Shown here: one piece after another, positions 26,219-33,988 of the stretch
How the letters are laid out: every line of letters begins with the position of its first letter
Position numbering within the stretch: position 1 is the first letter of the stretch
NCBI GenBank assembly: GCA_015055815.1
Contig: SVHM01000003.1
Location: 117,271 to 181,270, forward strand
Source: Clostridiales bacterium
Lineage (GTDB): Bacteria; Bacillota; Clostridia; Christensenellales; UBA1242
Direction: 5' to 3'
DNA length: 64,000 nucleotides
Program-made: the position numbers and the translations under genes
The notes under the pieces: model-generated
Told to the model about the DNA's origin: nothing
The model's input: only the letters and a program-made list of their open reading frames with translations
Databases searched by the model: none

Positions 26219-26431
26219 ATGGAAAATATGAATAAATTTGCAGAAAGATTAAGGTTAGTATTGAAAGTTAACAATATGACACAAGTAGAATTGGCAAAGA
26301 AAATTAATATGTCGCAAGGTGTTGTTAATAATTATTGTACAGGTAAAAGAGAGCCAACACTTGATGGACTAGTGCTTATATGTAAGGAACTTAATGAAAG
26401 TGCCGATTATTTATTGGGACTAGAAGATTAG
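26219..26431 (+). CDS. XRE-family transcriptional regulator
   Basis: A 70-residue HTH_3 protein with TQVELAKKINMSQGVVNNYC as recognition unit and the closing LNESADYLLGLED typical of short Firmicute repressors. It follows the previous HTH gene by 12 bases. No Shine-Dalgarno is visible; a TATAAT at 26194-26199 within the end of the upstream gene could provide its own promoter. An alternative in-frame ATG is at 26228. Confidence 0.8.
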   Translation: MENMNKFAERLRLVLKVNNMTQVELAKKINMSQGVVNNYCTGKREPTLDGLVLICKELNESADYLLGLED

Positions 26432-26471
26432 TGTATTTTTTAGCAAAGTAACATTTAAAGTTTATACAAAT

Positions 26472-26502
26472 AAAAAAACGACTTTATTTAAGTCGTTTTT
26501 TA
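26472..26502. terminator. Bidirectional terminator between HTH genes and degV
   Basis: An AACGACTT/AAGTCGTT stem flanked by A and T tracts. It overlaps the degV stop codon on the minus strand. Confidence 0.85.
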
Positions 26503-27345
26503 CTTTCCGTCGTTATAATATATGATGCCTAAGGTATTTGGTCCACAATGTGTTGCAACCGTACAACCTGCAGTAGTTTCGGCAATCTTTTTGAAACCAA
26601 CGCCCGATAATGCATTTTTTGTTACATCAATCATTTCTTTTGTTGCACTACTATATGTAATGAAACAAAGTGACTTGTCTGGAGTGTTAAATTCTTCTAA
26701 GGTGTCAGAAACGTATTTGTCTAATGTTTTGTGGATTTTGCCCATGTATTTTTTGCCAACAACCATTTTGCCACTACTCAAAACAATTGATGGTTTAATG
26801 CCAAGTAGGTTTGAGCCAAGCAAGGCGACAGCTGAACATCTTCCGCCTTTGTGTAGATAGTTGAGTTTGTCGACAACAAAAGATATTTGAACAGAACTTC
26901 TTCTATTTGTTATTAATTCTACCGCTTCTTTGATAGGTGTTTTCTTATCTCTCAAAGAACAAGCGTATAGTACTTGAAGTCCAACACCGCTAGAAAGAGA
27001 TTCGCTATCTATAACGTATACATTGTCAAATTCTTTGCTTGCTTCAACTGCATGTTCATATGTAGAAGAAAGTTTGCTACTAAGTGAAATATGGATAATG
27101 CCTTCATCTTCAGTATTTTCTCTCTTAAAAAATTCAACATAGTCAGATGCGTTTAATGCTGCTGTCTTTGGTAAAATTTTGCTTTTTTCAGCAAAGTCAA
27201 ATAAATCTGCATTTGTGATATTAATGCCGTCTTTAAATTCATTATCTCCAAGAATTATTGAAAAAGGAAGTACGGAAATATTATGTTTTTTGTAATCGGC
27301 AGTATTTAAGTCGGCACAACTTTCGCAAGTTACTTTAAAACTCAT
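26500..27345 (-). CDS. DegV-family fatty-acid-binding protein
   Basis: A 281-residue DegV (EDD fold) protein. Visible hallmarks are the N-terminal CESCADLN, VLPFSIILGDNEFKDG, the TAALNASDY segment with a T.....S pattern, HISLSSKLSSTYEHA, and KGGRCSAVALLG. DegV proteins (FakB type) bind a fatty acid in the cleft and present it to the kinase FakA for phosphorylation. No FakA is in the window. AAGGGG precedes the ATG and the gene has its own promoter. Confidence 0.9.
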   Translation of the reverse strand: MSFKVTCESCADLNTADYKKHNISVLPFSIILGDNEFKDGINITNADLFDFAEKSKILPKTAALNASDYVEFFKRENTEDEGIIHISLSSKLSSTYEHAVEASKEFDNVYVIDSESLSSGVGLQVLYACSLRDKKTPIKEAVELITNRRSSVQISFVVDKLNYLHKGGRCSAVALLGSNLLGIKPSIVLSSGKMVVGKKYMGKIHKTLDKYVSDTLEEFNTPDKSLCFITYSSATKEMIDVTKNALSGVGFKKIAETTAGCTVATHCGPNTLGIIYYNDGK

Positions 27346-27379
27346 AAATTTATTCCCCTTATATTTAATTTATGTTAAG

Positions 27380-27408
27380 AGTATAGTTCAAAATGTTTCA
27401 GTAGTCAA
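27380..27408 (-). promoter_or_regulatory. Promoter of the DegV gene
   Basis: TTGACT (27403-27408), 17 bases, TATACT (27380-27385). Confidence 0.7.
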
Positions 27409-27428
27409 ATAAATAGAAGTGACTTTAC

Positions 27429-27457
27429 TTGCAAAAGTCGATTAAAAAGTGTATATT
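27429..27457 (+). promoter_or_regulatory. Promoter of the RadC gene
   Basis: TTGCAA (27429-27434), 17 bases, TATATT (27452-27457). The leader is about 30 bases and carries no clear Shine-Dalgarno. Confidence 0.6.
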
Positions 27458-27493
27458 ATTAGTACATATTGAAGTGTAGAAATAAATAATATT

Positions 27494-28261
27494 ATGGATA
27501 AAAATTTACATAAAGGGCATAGGTCTAGAATAAGGGATAGAGTAAAGAAAGAAGGTCTTGATAATTTTCAGGATTACCAAGTACTTGAATATGTACTGTC
27601 TTTTGTCATACCTTACAAAGATACTAACCCACTTGCACATAGGTTAATAAATCGTTTTGGAAGTCTTGCAGGGGTGCTTGAAGCTGACGAAGAACAACTG
27701 AAAGAAGTTGATGGAATGGGTGAAGTTTCGTCACATTTTTTGACATCTATTATTAAAATATATAATTTTTATGAAAAGGGTAAAATAACTCAAGATTATA
27801 TCCTTAAAGGTCCACAACAAACGTTCGATTATTGCAAAAAATTATTTGCAGGTAAAATAGTTGAAGAACTTTATATGATATCCCTAACGGGTAATAATAA
27901 GGTGGTCAAGACACAAAGAGTTTCAAGCGGTACAAGAATGGAAGCAAAGGTCACCATTCGAGAAATTACCGATAATATTACAAGAAATAAAGTTAATTCT
28001 ATTATACTTGTACATAATCATCCTAACGGAGAGTGTAAGCCATCCTCAGAAGATGATAAGTTTACAAAAGGGGTTGTTACATCTCTTGCGCTTAATGATT
28101 GTCACCTAATTGACCATATGATTATTGGAGATGGTGGAGAATTTTATAGTTATAGACGTTCTGGGCTAATTGATGACTATCTAAAAGGAATTGCTGGGTT
28201 AATTTCTCCAACTTTTGATAAAATAGAAGAAGATGGGGTGGATGAATATGATAAAAAATGA
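27494..28261 (+). CDS. radC: RadC-family JAB/MPN metalloprotein
   Basis: A 255-residue RadC (UPF0758) protein. The N-terminal half has the UPF0758 helix-hairpin-helix (RFGSLAGVLEADEEQLKEVD). The C-terminal JAB domain carries the metal motif VHNHPNGECKPSSEDD at about residues 174-189, with both histidines, the serine and the aspartate present. The biochemical role of RadC is unsettled; despite its name it is not a proven repair factor, and relatives often travel with mobile DNA. It overlaps the RNHCP gene by 14 bases. Confidence 0.9.
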   Translation: MDKNLHKGHRSRIRDRVKKEGLDNFQDYQVLEYVLSFVIPYKDTNPLAHRLINRFGSLAGVLEADEEQLKEVDGMGEVSSHFLTSIIKIYNFYEKGKITQDYILKGPQQTFDYCKKLFAGKIVEELYMISLTGNNKVVKTQRVSSGTRMEAKVTIREITDNITRNKVNSIILVHNHPNGECKPSSEDDKFTKGVVTSLALNDCHLIDHMIIGDGGEFYSYRRSGLIDDYLKGIAGLISPTFDKIEEDGVDEYDKK

Positions 28262-28559
28262 TAATTCATTTGTCTGCTTAAATTGTGGTAAAACAGTTGA
28301 AAAATTGGGCTACACAAGTAGAGACCATTGTCCGCATTGTCTTCATTCAATTCATGTAGATATAGTTCCTGGTGATAGGTCAAATTCGTGTAAGGGGAAA
28401 CTAATTCCTGTATCGGTTGAAAGTAGTAGTAAAAAGGGATATATAATTGTTTATAAATGTGAAAAGTGTGGCGAGATAAAGAGAAATAAATTTGCAGAAG
28501 ATGACAACTTTGATGAAATGTTAAGGGTACAAAAAAACAATGCAAACTATTCAAAATAA
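28248..28559 (+). CDS. RNHCP-domain zinc-ribbon protein
   Basis: A 103-residue protein of the RNHCP family. A first CxxC (VCLNCGK) and the family block RDHCPHCLHSIHVD, followed by PGDRSNSCKGKLIP, account for residues about 9-55. A second CxxC (CEKCGE) lies near 75. The cysteine and histidine layout points to bound zinc. The function is unknown. The ATG at 28248 is preferred over 28233 because GGGGTGG lies seven bases before it; it overlaps the radC end, so the two are co-translated. Confidence 0.8.
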   Translation: MIKNDNSFVCLNCGKTVEKLGYTSRDHCPHCLHSIHVDIVPGDRSNSCKGKLIPVSVESSSKKGYIIVYKCEKCGEIKRNKFAEDDNFDEMLRVQKNNANYSK

Positions 28560-28572
28560 CTTTTACAAATAT

Positions 28573-28608
28573 AAAAAGACATATTACAATTTTGTAGTAT
28601 GTCTTTTA
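28573..28608. terminator. Bidirectional terminator
   Basis: A 14- to 16-bp stem (28574-28589 with 28592-28607) with A and T tracts, between the convergent RNHCP and DAC-like genes. Confidence 0.85.
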
Positions 28609-28611
28609 GTT

Positions 28612-29946
28612 TTATTCTTCTATATCTTTAGCGACTTTTTCTTTTGTTTTGTCGTCTGACTTTTTGTCTTCCGTTTTTTCTACTTTCTTGTCTTCAGATT
28701 TTTCTACCTTTTTATCTTCAACCTTTTCTTTTTTTGGCTCTTTATTTTCTGCCTTTGGTTTCTTTTCGTCGTCAGTCTTTGGCTTTTTTTCTTCTTCAGA
28801 CTTTTTGGTTTGTTGAAGTTTTGCGATTATTTCAAGTGGTAGCATTTCGTCATTTTCATTTACGACTTCGCCACCGACAATTTTTATTTTCTTTTTCTTT
28901 CTTAAATCGCTCTTTTCTTTGTAGAAGTTATCGCCGTCTTGAGATTGGAAGTAAACTCCAATAATCTTTTTGTTTTTGTTTTCAAGTATTGTGTATGCCG
29001 CTCTTCTTCTTGCTCCGCCTATTACTTTCTTGCTGGCAGTAGCACTATTTTCAATAAAAACATTGTATGCTCTAATTCTTCCCGCATTATCTATAACGGT
29101 AATTCCGTCAAAGTCAAGCATGGTAGTCAAAACATCTGCTAGCCCCCTTAGTTTGCTTTCGTCATAGGTGTTGCTTTTTATAAACATTTTACCAAATTCG
29201 ATAGGCTCTTTTAACCAAGTGCCGTCTGCAAGGAAACCGTTTTTGTCTTTGTAGTCTTTGTCTACCAGCATACAAATTGTACCATGAGAATTGCTAAGAG
29301 ACTTTCTGAAGATATTGGTAAGCATTTGCTTTATGTCTTCAAGTTTTCTTTTTGTTGTTTTTAATTTTGAAACAGAACTTTCTACAAAGTCAGAAATTTC
29401 ATTTTCCCAATTATATTCCGATTGTGAGTTTAGGTTGAAACAAACTGATATGTTTGTTCCTTTACCGCCAGTAAGTTTACCAACACCACCACCTTGTACT
29501 TGGATAAGGATTAAGTTTGTTTTCTTAGATAAACCGTCCATTACTGATTTGTTTCTCAAACTTTGAATAAGTGAAGGCTCTTTGATGCTAACAAGTCTTT
29601 TTATAATGCCATATTCAACAACTCCTTCGCCGAAGTTGATGTAAATATTCCAGCCCCTTATACAGAAACACATAAGGGCTTTTATATGGGCTCTGAAGTT
29701 ACTTGTGTCTTCATCTTCATAAAAAGTTATTTTCTGTGTATGAGAAATGTTCTTTACAAGGCTATTAATATTGCTTGTTACAATTAAGTTTGGTCTTATC
29801 TTTGTACCTTCTTCTTCGTAATTAATAAGGTGATAAAACATACCTACGAATAAGTCTACATCGTTAATAGTAAGTAGTGGAAATTCGTAAGAAAACATCT
29901 CAAGCATACTTTTTCTTGCATCTTCAAAAAATATCTTTTTTTCCAT
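28612..29946 (-). CDS. Protein with diadenylate-cyclase-like (DisA_N-type) domain
   Basis: A 444-residue cytoplasmic protein. Residues about 1-200 are an unrecognised alpha/beta domain. Residues about 205-345 resemble the DAC domain that makes c-di-AMP: HGTICMLV at 221-228, LDFDGITVIDNAGRIRA at 277-293 (family motif DGA, here DGI), and GGARRRAAYTI at 310-320 (family motif RHR, here RRR), followed by the IIGVYFQSQDG strand. The tail from 380 is a Lys/Glu-rich low-complexity stretch with VEDKK and VEKSEDKK repeats. It could be an active cyclase, or one of the DAC-derived nucleotide-sensor domains. A canonical housekeeping c-di-AMP synthase would carry RHR. AAGGA precedes the ATG. Confidence 0.6.
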   Translation of the reverse strand: MEKKIFFEDARKSMLEMFSYEFPLLTINDVDLFVGMFYHLINYEEEGTKIRPNLIVTSNINSLVKNISHTQKITFYEDEDTSNFRAHIKALMCFCIRGWNIYINFGEGVVEYGIIKRLVSIKEPSLIQSLRNKSVMDGLSKKTNLILIQVQGGGVGKLTGGKGTNISVCFNLNSQSEYNWENEISDFVESSVSKLKTTKRKLEDIKQMLTNIFRKSLSNSHGTICMLVDKDYKDKNGFLADGTWLKEPIEFGKMFIKSNTYDESKLRGLADVLTTMLDFDGITVIDNAGRIRAYNVFIENSATASKKVIGGARRRAAYTILENKNKKIIGVYFQSQDGDNFYKEKSDLRKKKKIKIVGGEVVNENDEMLPLEIIAKLQQTKKSEEEKKPKTDDEKKPKAENKEPKKEKVEDKKVEKSEDKKVEKTEDKKSDDKTKEKVAKDIEE

Positions 29947-29969
29947 AATCTTTATCCTTTTGTACTGGC

Positions 29970-30020
29970 ATTATACACATTTTACTTATTTTAGTATAAC
30001 ATAATGAAAAAATAAATCAA
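29970..30020 (-). promoter_or_regulatory. Two overlapping promoters of the DAC-like gene
   Basis: Distal: TTGATT (30015-30020), 16 bases, TATACT (29993-29998). Proximal: extended -10 TGTATAAT at 29970-29977 without a clear -35. Confidence 0.5.
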
Positions 30021-30038
30021 TAGGGTTATTAAAAATAA

Positions 30039-31316
30039 TTAATAATTAATTTTAACTACATCAAACTTACTGTTTAGTACTGCCCAGTTAACTGCATAGA
30101 AATTATTAATTGTCCAATAGCTTACACCTGCAAGGTTATATTTATTTACAAGTTCAAGTCTTGCACTTATACTTCTTGCATCATCAAACCAAACAACTTT
30201 GTTTCTGCCATTGTCTCCTGTGTAATTAAAGTATGGTGCTTGTGCTCTTTCGTCAAAATTAATAGTGGCACCATTTTCAATTGCTAGTTCCAAAGCCCTA
30301 CTATTTGTAATGGCTGTTGCAGGTGTTCCTTGTTCGTATGGAATGTTCCAAGCATAACCATAGTTTGGCATACCCATTAATATTTTTTCTGGCGGTATTC
30401 GAGTGACTGCATATCTTAAAACTGCATCAACTTCCATAAGCGGACTTACTGCCATTGGTTCGCCATAAGTGTATCCCCATTCGTATGTCATAATTATTAC
30501 TCTGTCGGCAATTTCGCCAATGCCTCTGTAGTCGTGTGCTTCGTATAAAATGCCACTTTGTTCGTCTCTGTATTTAGGGGCTACGGCAACTGATAATTTT
30601 TTATTAATTTTCACAAGTTCGGTTTTTAATTTTCTTAAAAAATTCAAATATGCAACTCTGTCTCTTGGATATAAATATTCAAAGTCTATGTCAACACCAT
30701 AATAGTTTTTGTCAACAACTCTAGAGATAATGTTATTTATAAGGGTGTTTGTAATATTTTCATTATTTAATATTCTACTTGCTATATCGCTATCAAACCC
30801 GCCATTTTCAGCAATATTTGTAACAACCATAACGGGTGCGACAGACATATTTCTTGCTCTTTCAATTATATCGTCTTCGTATAAGATAAATAAGTTTCCG
30901 TCTTGTTTTGCTTGATAAGAAAATATGCTAATGTAAGTAAGGTATGGTAATGTTCTTTCTAGTGTCGTTGTGTTAATATTTGCAATTGCATAACCATTAA
31001 CTTCTATTGCTTTTTTACCAGATGGGATGTTGATAATATCACCAATATTAATTACGTTTGGATTGGTAATTTGTGGATTGGCAACAATTAGGTCGTTTAG
31101 TGGAATTCCTAATCGTTGTGAGATAAGATACATAGTATCTCCTGCAACAACTCTATATGTTGTTAAATTACTTTGGGTTGGGATAAATAAACTTTGCCCA
31201 ATTACCAAATCGTTAGGTCTACTTAATCCGTTTGCTTCAACAATGCTTTCTATAGTGACGCCATATTCTCTTGCAATCTTAAATAATGTGTCTCCGCTTT
31301 TAACTGTATATATCAT
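30039..31316 (-). CDS. LysM-GH18 peptidoglycan hydrolase (YaaH/SleL-like)
   Basis: A 425-residue protein with two LysM cell-wall-binding repeats (residues about 2-46 and 53-98) and a glycoside hydrolase 18 barrel (about 110-420). The catalytic motif is GVDIDFEY with the acid E213; the barrel's YEWGYTYGEP and GMPNYGYAW are also present. This matches the YaaH/SleL group, which cuts cortex peptidoglycan in spores as an N-acetylglucosaminidase. There is no signal peptide, as is usual for that group. It therefore hints at a spore-forming lineage, although no other sporulation gene is in the window. AAGGAG precedes the ATG. Confidence 0.9.
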   Translation of the reverse strand: MIYTVKSGDTLFKIAREYGVTIESIVEANGLSRPNDLVIGQSLFIPTQSNLTTYRVVAGDTMYLISQRLGIPLNDLIVANPQITNPNVINIGDIINIPSGKKAIEVNGYAIANINTTTLERTLPYLTYISIFSYQAKQDGNLFILYEDDIIERARNMSVAPVMVVTNIAENGGFDSDIASRILNNENITNTLINNIISRVVDKNYYGVDIDFEYLYPRDRVAYLNFLRKLKTELVKINKKLSVAVAPKYRDEQSGILYEAHDYRGIGEIADRVIIMTYEWGYTYGEPMAVSPLMEVDAVLRYAVTRIPPEKILMGMPNYGYAWNIPYEQGTPATAITNSRALELAIENGATINFDERAQAPYFNYTGDNGRNKVVWFDDARSISARLELVNKYNLAGVSYWTINNFYAVNWAVLNSKFDVVKINY

Positions 31317-31383
31317 GTTAACTCCTTTTAAAAAATACTCATGATATATTTATGATAGCGAATTTTTTATTGTGATAAATTTA

Positions 31384-31413
31384 TAACAAAAAATCCCCCT
31401 AAGGTTAGGGAGA
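31384..31413 (-). terminator. Terminator of the five-gene leftward operon
   Basis: On the minus strand CTCCCTAA pairs with TTAGGGGG (31405-31412 with 31395-31402), followed by ATTTTTTG. Confidence 0.8.
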
Positions 31414-31416
31414 TTA

Positions 31417-32040
31417 TTATTCTTCTTCATCTTCTTCAATTTCAAAGTAGTTAATTTCTTCAAGGTGAGCTTTTATTTTTTCTAAAGCTTTGCTCCTGTG
31501 AGAAACCCTGTCTTTTTCTGCAGGGGTTGCCTGACCAAAAGTTTTTCTTAGTTCGTCTGACCAGAAAATACAATCGTAACCGAATGATTTGTCGCCAATT
31601 TCTTCTTTTGAAATAAGGCCATAAGTTTTGCCTTCTTCTACTATTTCTTGTCCATCTGGAAGAATAAGTGCAGAGAAGCAAATAAAGTATGCAGTTCTAT
31701 CTGAAATAGTGGTTAGTTTATCAAGAAGTAGACGTCTGTTTTCGGCATCGCCACCACCACTATAACGGCTACTATAAATACCCGGCTCGTAGTTTATAGC
31801 CTTTACACAAAGCCCGCTATCGTCAGAAATAACCGCATAAGTAAATTTAAGCCTTTCTTTAACGTATTTCATAACTGCTCTAGCCTTGATAAGTGCATTT
31901 TCTTCAAATGTATAGCCGTCTTCTTCTATTTCTTCAGTAAAGCCAATTTCTCTTAGTGATAAAACTTGGTATTTATCAAAAATTCTTCTAACTTCAGCAA
32001 GTTTATGCTGATTATTTGATGCAAAAATTAATTTCTTCAT
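31417..32040 (-). CDS. rdgB: XTP/dITP pyrophosphatase (RdgB/HAM1 family)
   Basis: A 207-residue house-cleaning enzyme that hydrolyses dITP, XTP and ITP to monophosphates. The family start FASNNQHKLAEV, the EDGYTFEENALIKARA block, DDSGLCVKAI with the metal-binding acids, PGIYSSRYSG, FGYDCIFW and the closing KDRVSHRSKAL are all present. AGGATAAT, overlapping the galE stop, is the ribosome binding site. Last gene of the operon. Confidence 0.95.
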   Translation of the reverse strand: MKKLIFASNNQHKLAEVRRIFDKYQVLSLREIGFTEEIEEDGYTFEENALIKARAVMKYVKERLKFTYAVISDDSGLCVKAINYEPGIYSSRYSGGGDAENRRLLLDKLTTISDRTAYFICFSALILPDGQEIVEEGKTYGLISKEEIGDKSFGYDCIFWSDELRKTFGQATPAEKDRVSHRSKALEKIKAHLEEINYFEIEEDEEE

Positions 32041-32046
32041 ATTATC

Positions 32047-33045
32047 CTACTTTTTGTGTTTACGGAAGTTCCATGCGTCTTTACACATGTCTTCTATTGT
32101 TAGTTCTGCCACCCATTCAAGCTCAAGCCTTGCCTTGTCTGCCTTGGCAAAGTTTACAGGAACGTCTCCTGGACGTCTGTCAGCGAATTCATAATTAACA
32201 ATGTCGCCATTCACTTTATTAAATGTGTCTACAAGTTCTAGAACACTTGTGCCTTTTCCTGTGCCTAGATTGTATACATGTACACCTGCGTCTTTTACTT
32301 TGTCAATAGCTTTAACGTGTCCTTTTGCTAAGTCTACAACATGTATAAAGTCTCTTATACATGTACCATCTTCGGTATCATAATCTTTACCAAATATTTT
32401 AAGTGTATCAGTTTCGCCACCAGCAACTCTCAATATAAATGGCATAAGGTTATTAGGTATACCATTTGGGTCTTCTCCAAGAAGTCCGCTTGCGTGAGCG
32501 CCAACTGGGTTAAAGTATCTAAGAATGGTAATAGTAAGTGTATTGTCTGCAATATAGCAGTCTCTTAAAATATCTTCTATAAAGCACTTTGTTCTGCCAT
32601 AAGGATTTGTTGCTATGTTTGATGGGAATTCTTCGTCAATAGGGTTTTCTTTTGGTATTCCATAAACACAAGCACTTGAGCTAAACACAATGTTTTTAAC
32701 ACTATATTCTCTCATGCATCTAAGCAAATTTAGGGTGCTAATAAGATTGTTTTCGTAATATTCAATAGGCATAGAAATGCTTTCGGAAACGGCTTTTAAA
32801 CCGGCAAAATGAATTACACCGTCAAATGTGTGATTTTCAAAAATTTTCCTTACATCTTCCAAAATTGTAAGGTTGTATTTATAGAATGTGGGTCTAACTT
32901 TAGTGATTTTTTCAATTTTGTCAAGTACTTCAATTTTGCTGTTGCATAAGTTGTCTACGATTACAACTTCATGTCTGTCTTCAATAAGTTCAACAACTGT
33001 GTGTGAGCCAATAAAACCTAGTCCACCTGTTACAAGTATTTTCAT
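32047..33045 (-). CDS. galE: UDP-glucose 4-epimerase
   Basis: A 332-residue extended short-chain dehydrogenase that interconverts UDP-glucose and UDP-galactose using bound NAD. NAD motif GGLGFIGSH at residues 7-15; catalytic serine region VFSSSACVYG; YxxxK in NPYGRTK; substrate loop with HVYNLGTGKG. Length is normal for GalE. Its ATG overlaps the preceding stop (ATGA), showing translational coupling. It supplies galactose units for surface polysaccharide or Leloir metabolism. Confidence 0.95.
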   Translation of the reverse strand: MKILVTGGLGFIGSHTVVELIEDRHEVVIVDNLCNSKIEVLDKIEKITKVRPTFYKYNLTILEDVRKIFENHTFDGVIHFAGLKAVSESISMPIEYYENNLISTLNLLRCMREYSVKNIVFSSSACVYGIPKENPIDEEFPSNIATNPYGRTKCFIEDILRDCYIADNTLTITILRYFNPVGAHASGLLGEDPNGIPNNLMPFILRVAGGETDTLKIFGKDYDTEDGTCIRDFIHVVDLAKGHVKAIDKVKDAGVHVYNLGTGKGTSVLELVDTFNKVNGDIVNYEFADRRPGDVPVNFAKADKARLELEWVAELTIEDMCKDAWNFRKHKK

Positions 33046-33980
33046 GATTGTTTACCATCCTTTATTAATTTTTTTATATAATTAAAAGCTGAAAGGGCAG
33101 ATATTGCACCATCTGCACAGCCTGTAATTATCTGTCTAAATACTGTATTTCTTATATCGCCAATTGCAAATACGCCAGGAATATTTGTTTCCATTTTTTC
33201 ATTTGTTACAATGTATCCTTGCTCAGTTCTTTCAATGTCTTTGTCTATAATTTCACTTATAAGTCCACGTCCAATCGCTACAAATATCCCATCAAGTGTA
33301 AGTTCTTTTTCGGTGTTGTTGCTTGCATGAATAATCTTTAGTTTTTCAACCTTTTCTTCACCGATAATTGCAAGCGGTTTATATTCCAAAACAAACTCAA
33401 TATTAGGTGTGTTTTTTGCTTTTTCAACAAGCCCTAAATCGCCCCTAAATTCATTTCGTCTATGAATAAGATATACTTTTTTACATTTTTCACTTAAATA
33501 AATTGCGTCTTCAATGGCTGAATTTCCACCACCTATAACGCCAACAATTTTATCTTTAAACTTGTCTCTGTCTCTAAGTGATGAGTAACTAATGCCTTTT
33601 CCGATATATTTGTTTTCGTTCTCAATACCTAAGCGTCTAACTTCAGTACCCATGCCGATAATAACTGTTTTGGCAAAATATTCGTTGTTGTCAGTTTTTA
33701 TTTTTTTAGTAGTGCCTTTGATATCCATGTCAACTACTTCTTCTTTTGTGGTTTCAATGCCTAAATCGGTAATGTGATTGTACATTTTTTCGCAAAGTTC
33801 TTTACCTGATACGGTTCCAACACCCAAGTAATTTTCGACTGTGCTGGTTGTGGCAATTTGTCCACCAAATTCGCCTTTTTCGATAATTAGTGAAGTTAGT
33901 CTCATTTGCTTTGCATACAATGCTCCGCTCATGCTGGCAGGTCCACCACCGATAAATATAATATCGTAAATTTTCTCCAT
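33042..33980 (-). CDS. Thioredoxin reductase-like flavoprotein lacking the redox cysteines
   Basis: A 312-residue two-domain flavoprotein of thioredoxin reductase size. FAD motif GGGPAS at residues 11-16 (usual final Gly is Ser), NADPH motif GGGNSAIEDA with HRRNEFR at 173-179, and the C-terminal FAD motif FAIGDIRNTVFRQI. The redox-active CATC is absent: the equivalent segment is GISYSSLRDRDKF, with SSLR at 133-136. It can bind FAD and probably NADPH but cannot reduce thioredoxin by the known disulfide route. It may reduce another acceptor such as ferredoxin, flavin or a partner protein. TAGGAG precedes the ATG; it follows fhs by eight bases. Confidence 0.85.
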   Translation of the reverse strand: MEKIYDIIFIGGGPASMSGALYAKQMRLTSLIIEKGEFGGQIATTSTVENYLGVGTVSGKELCEKMYNHITDLGIETTKEEVVDMDIKGTTKKIKTDNNEYFAKTVIIGMGTEVRRLGIENENKYIGKGISYSSLRDRDKFKDKIVGVIGGGNSAIEDAIYLSEKCKKVYLIHRRNEFRGDLGLVEKAKNTPNIEFVLEYKPLAIIGEEKVEKLKIIHASNNTEKELTLDGIFVAIGRGLISEIIDKDIERTEQGYIVTNEKMETNIPGVFAIGDIRNTVFRQIITGCADGAISALSAFNYIKKLIKDGKQS

Positions 33981-33988
33981 TGTGTCTC

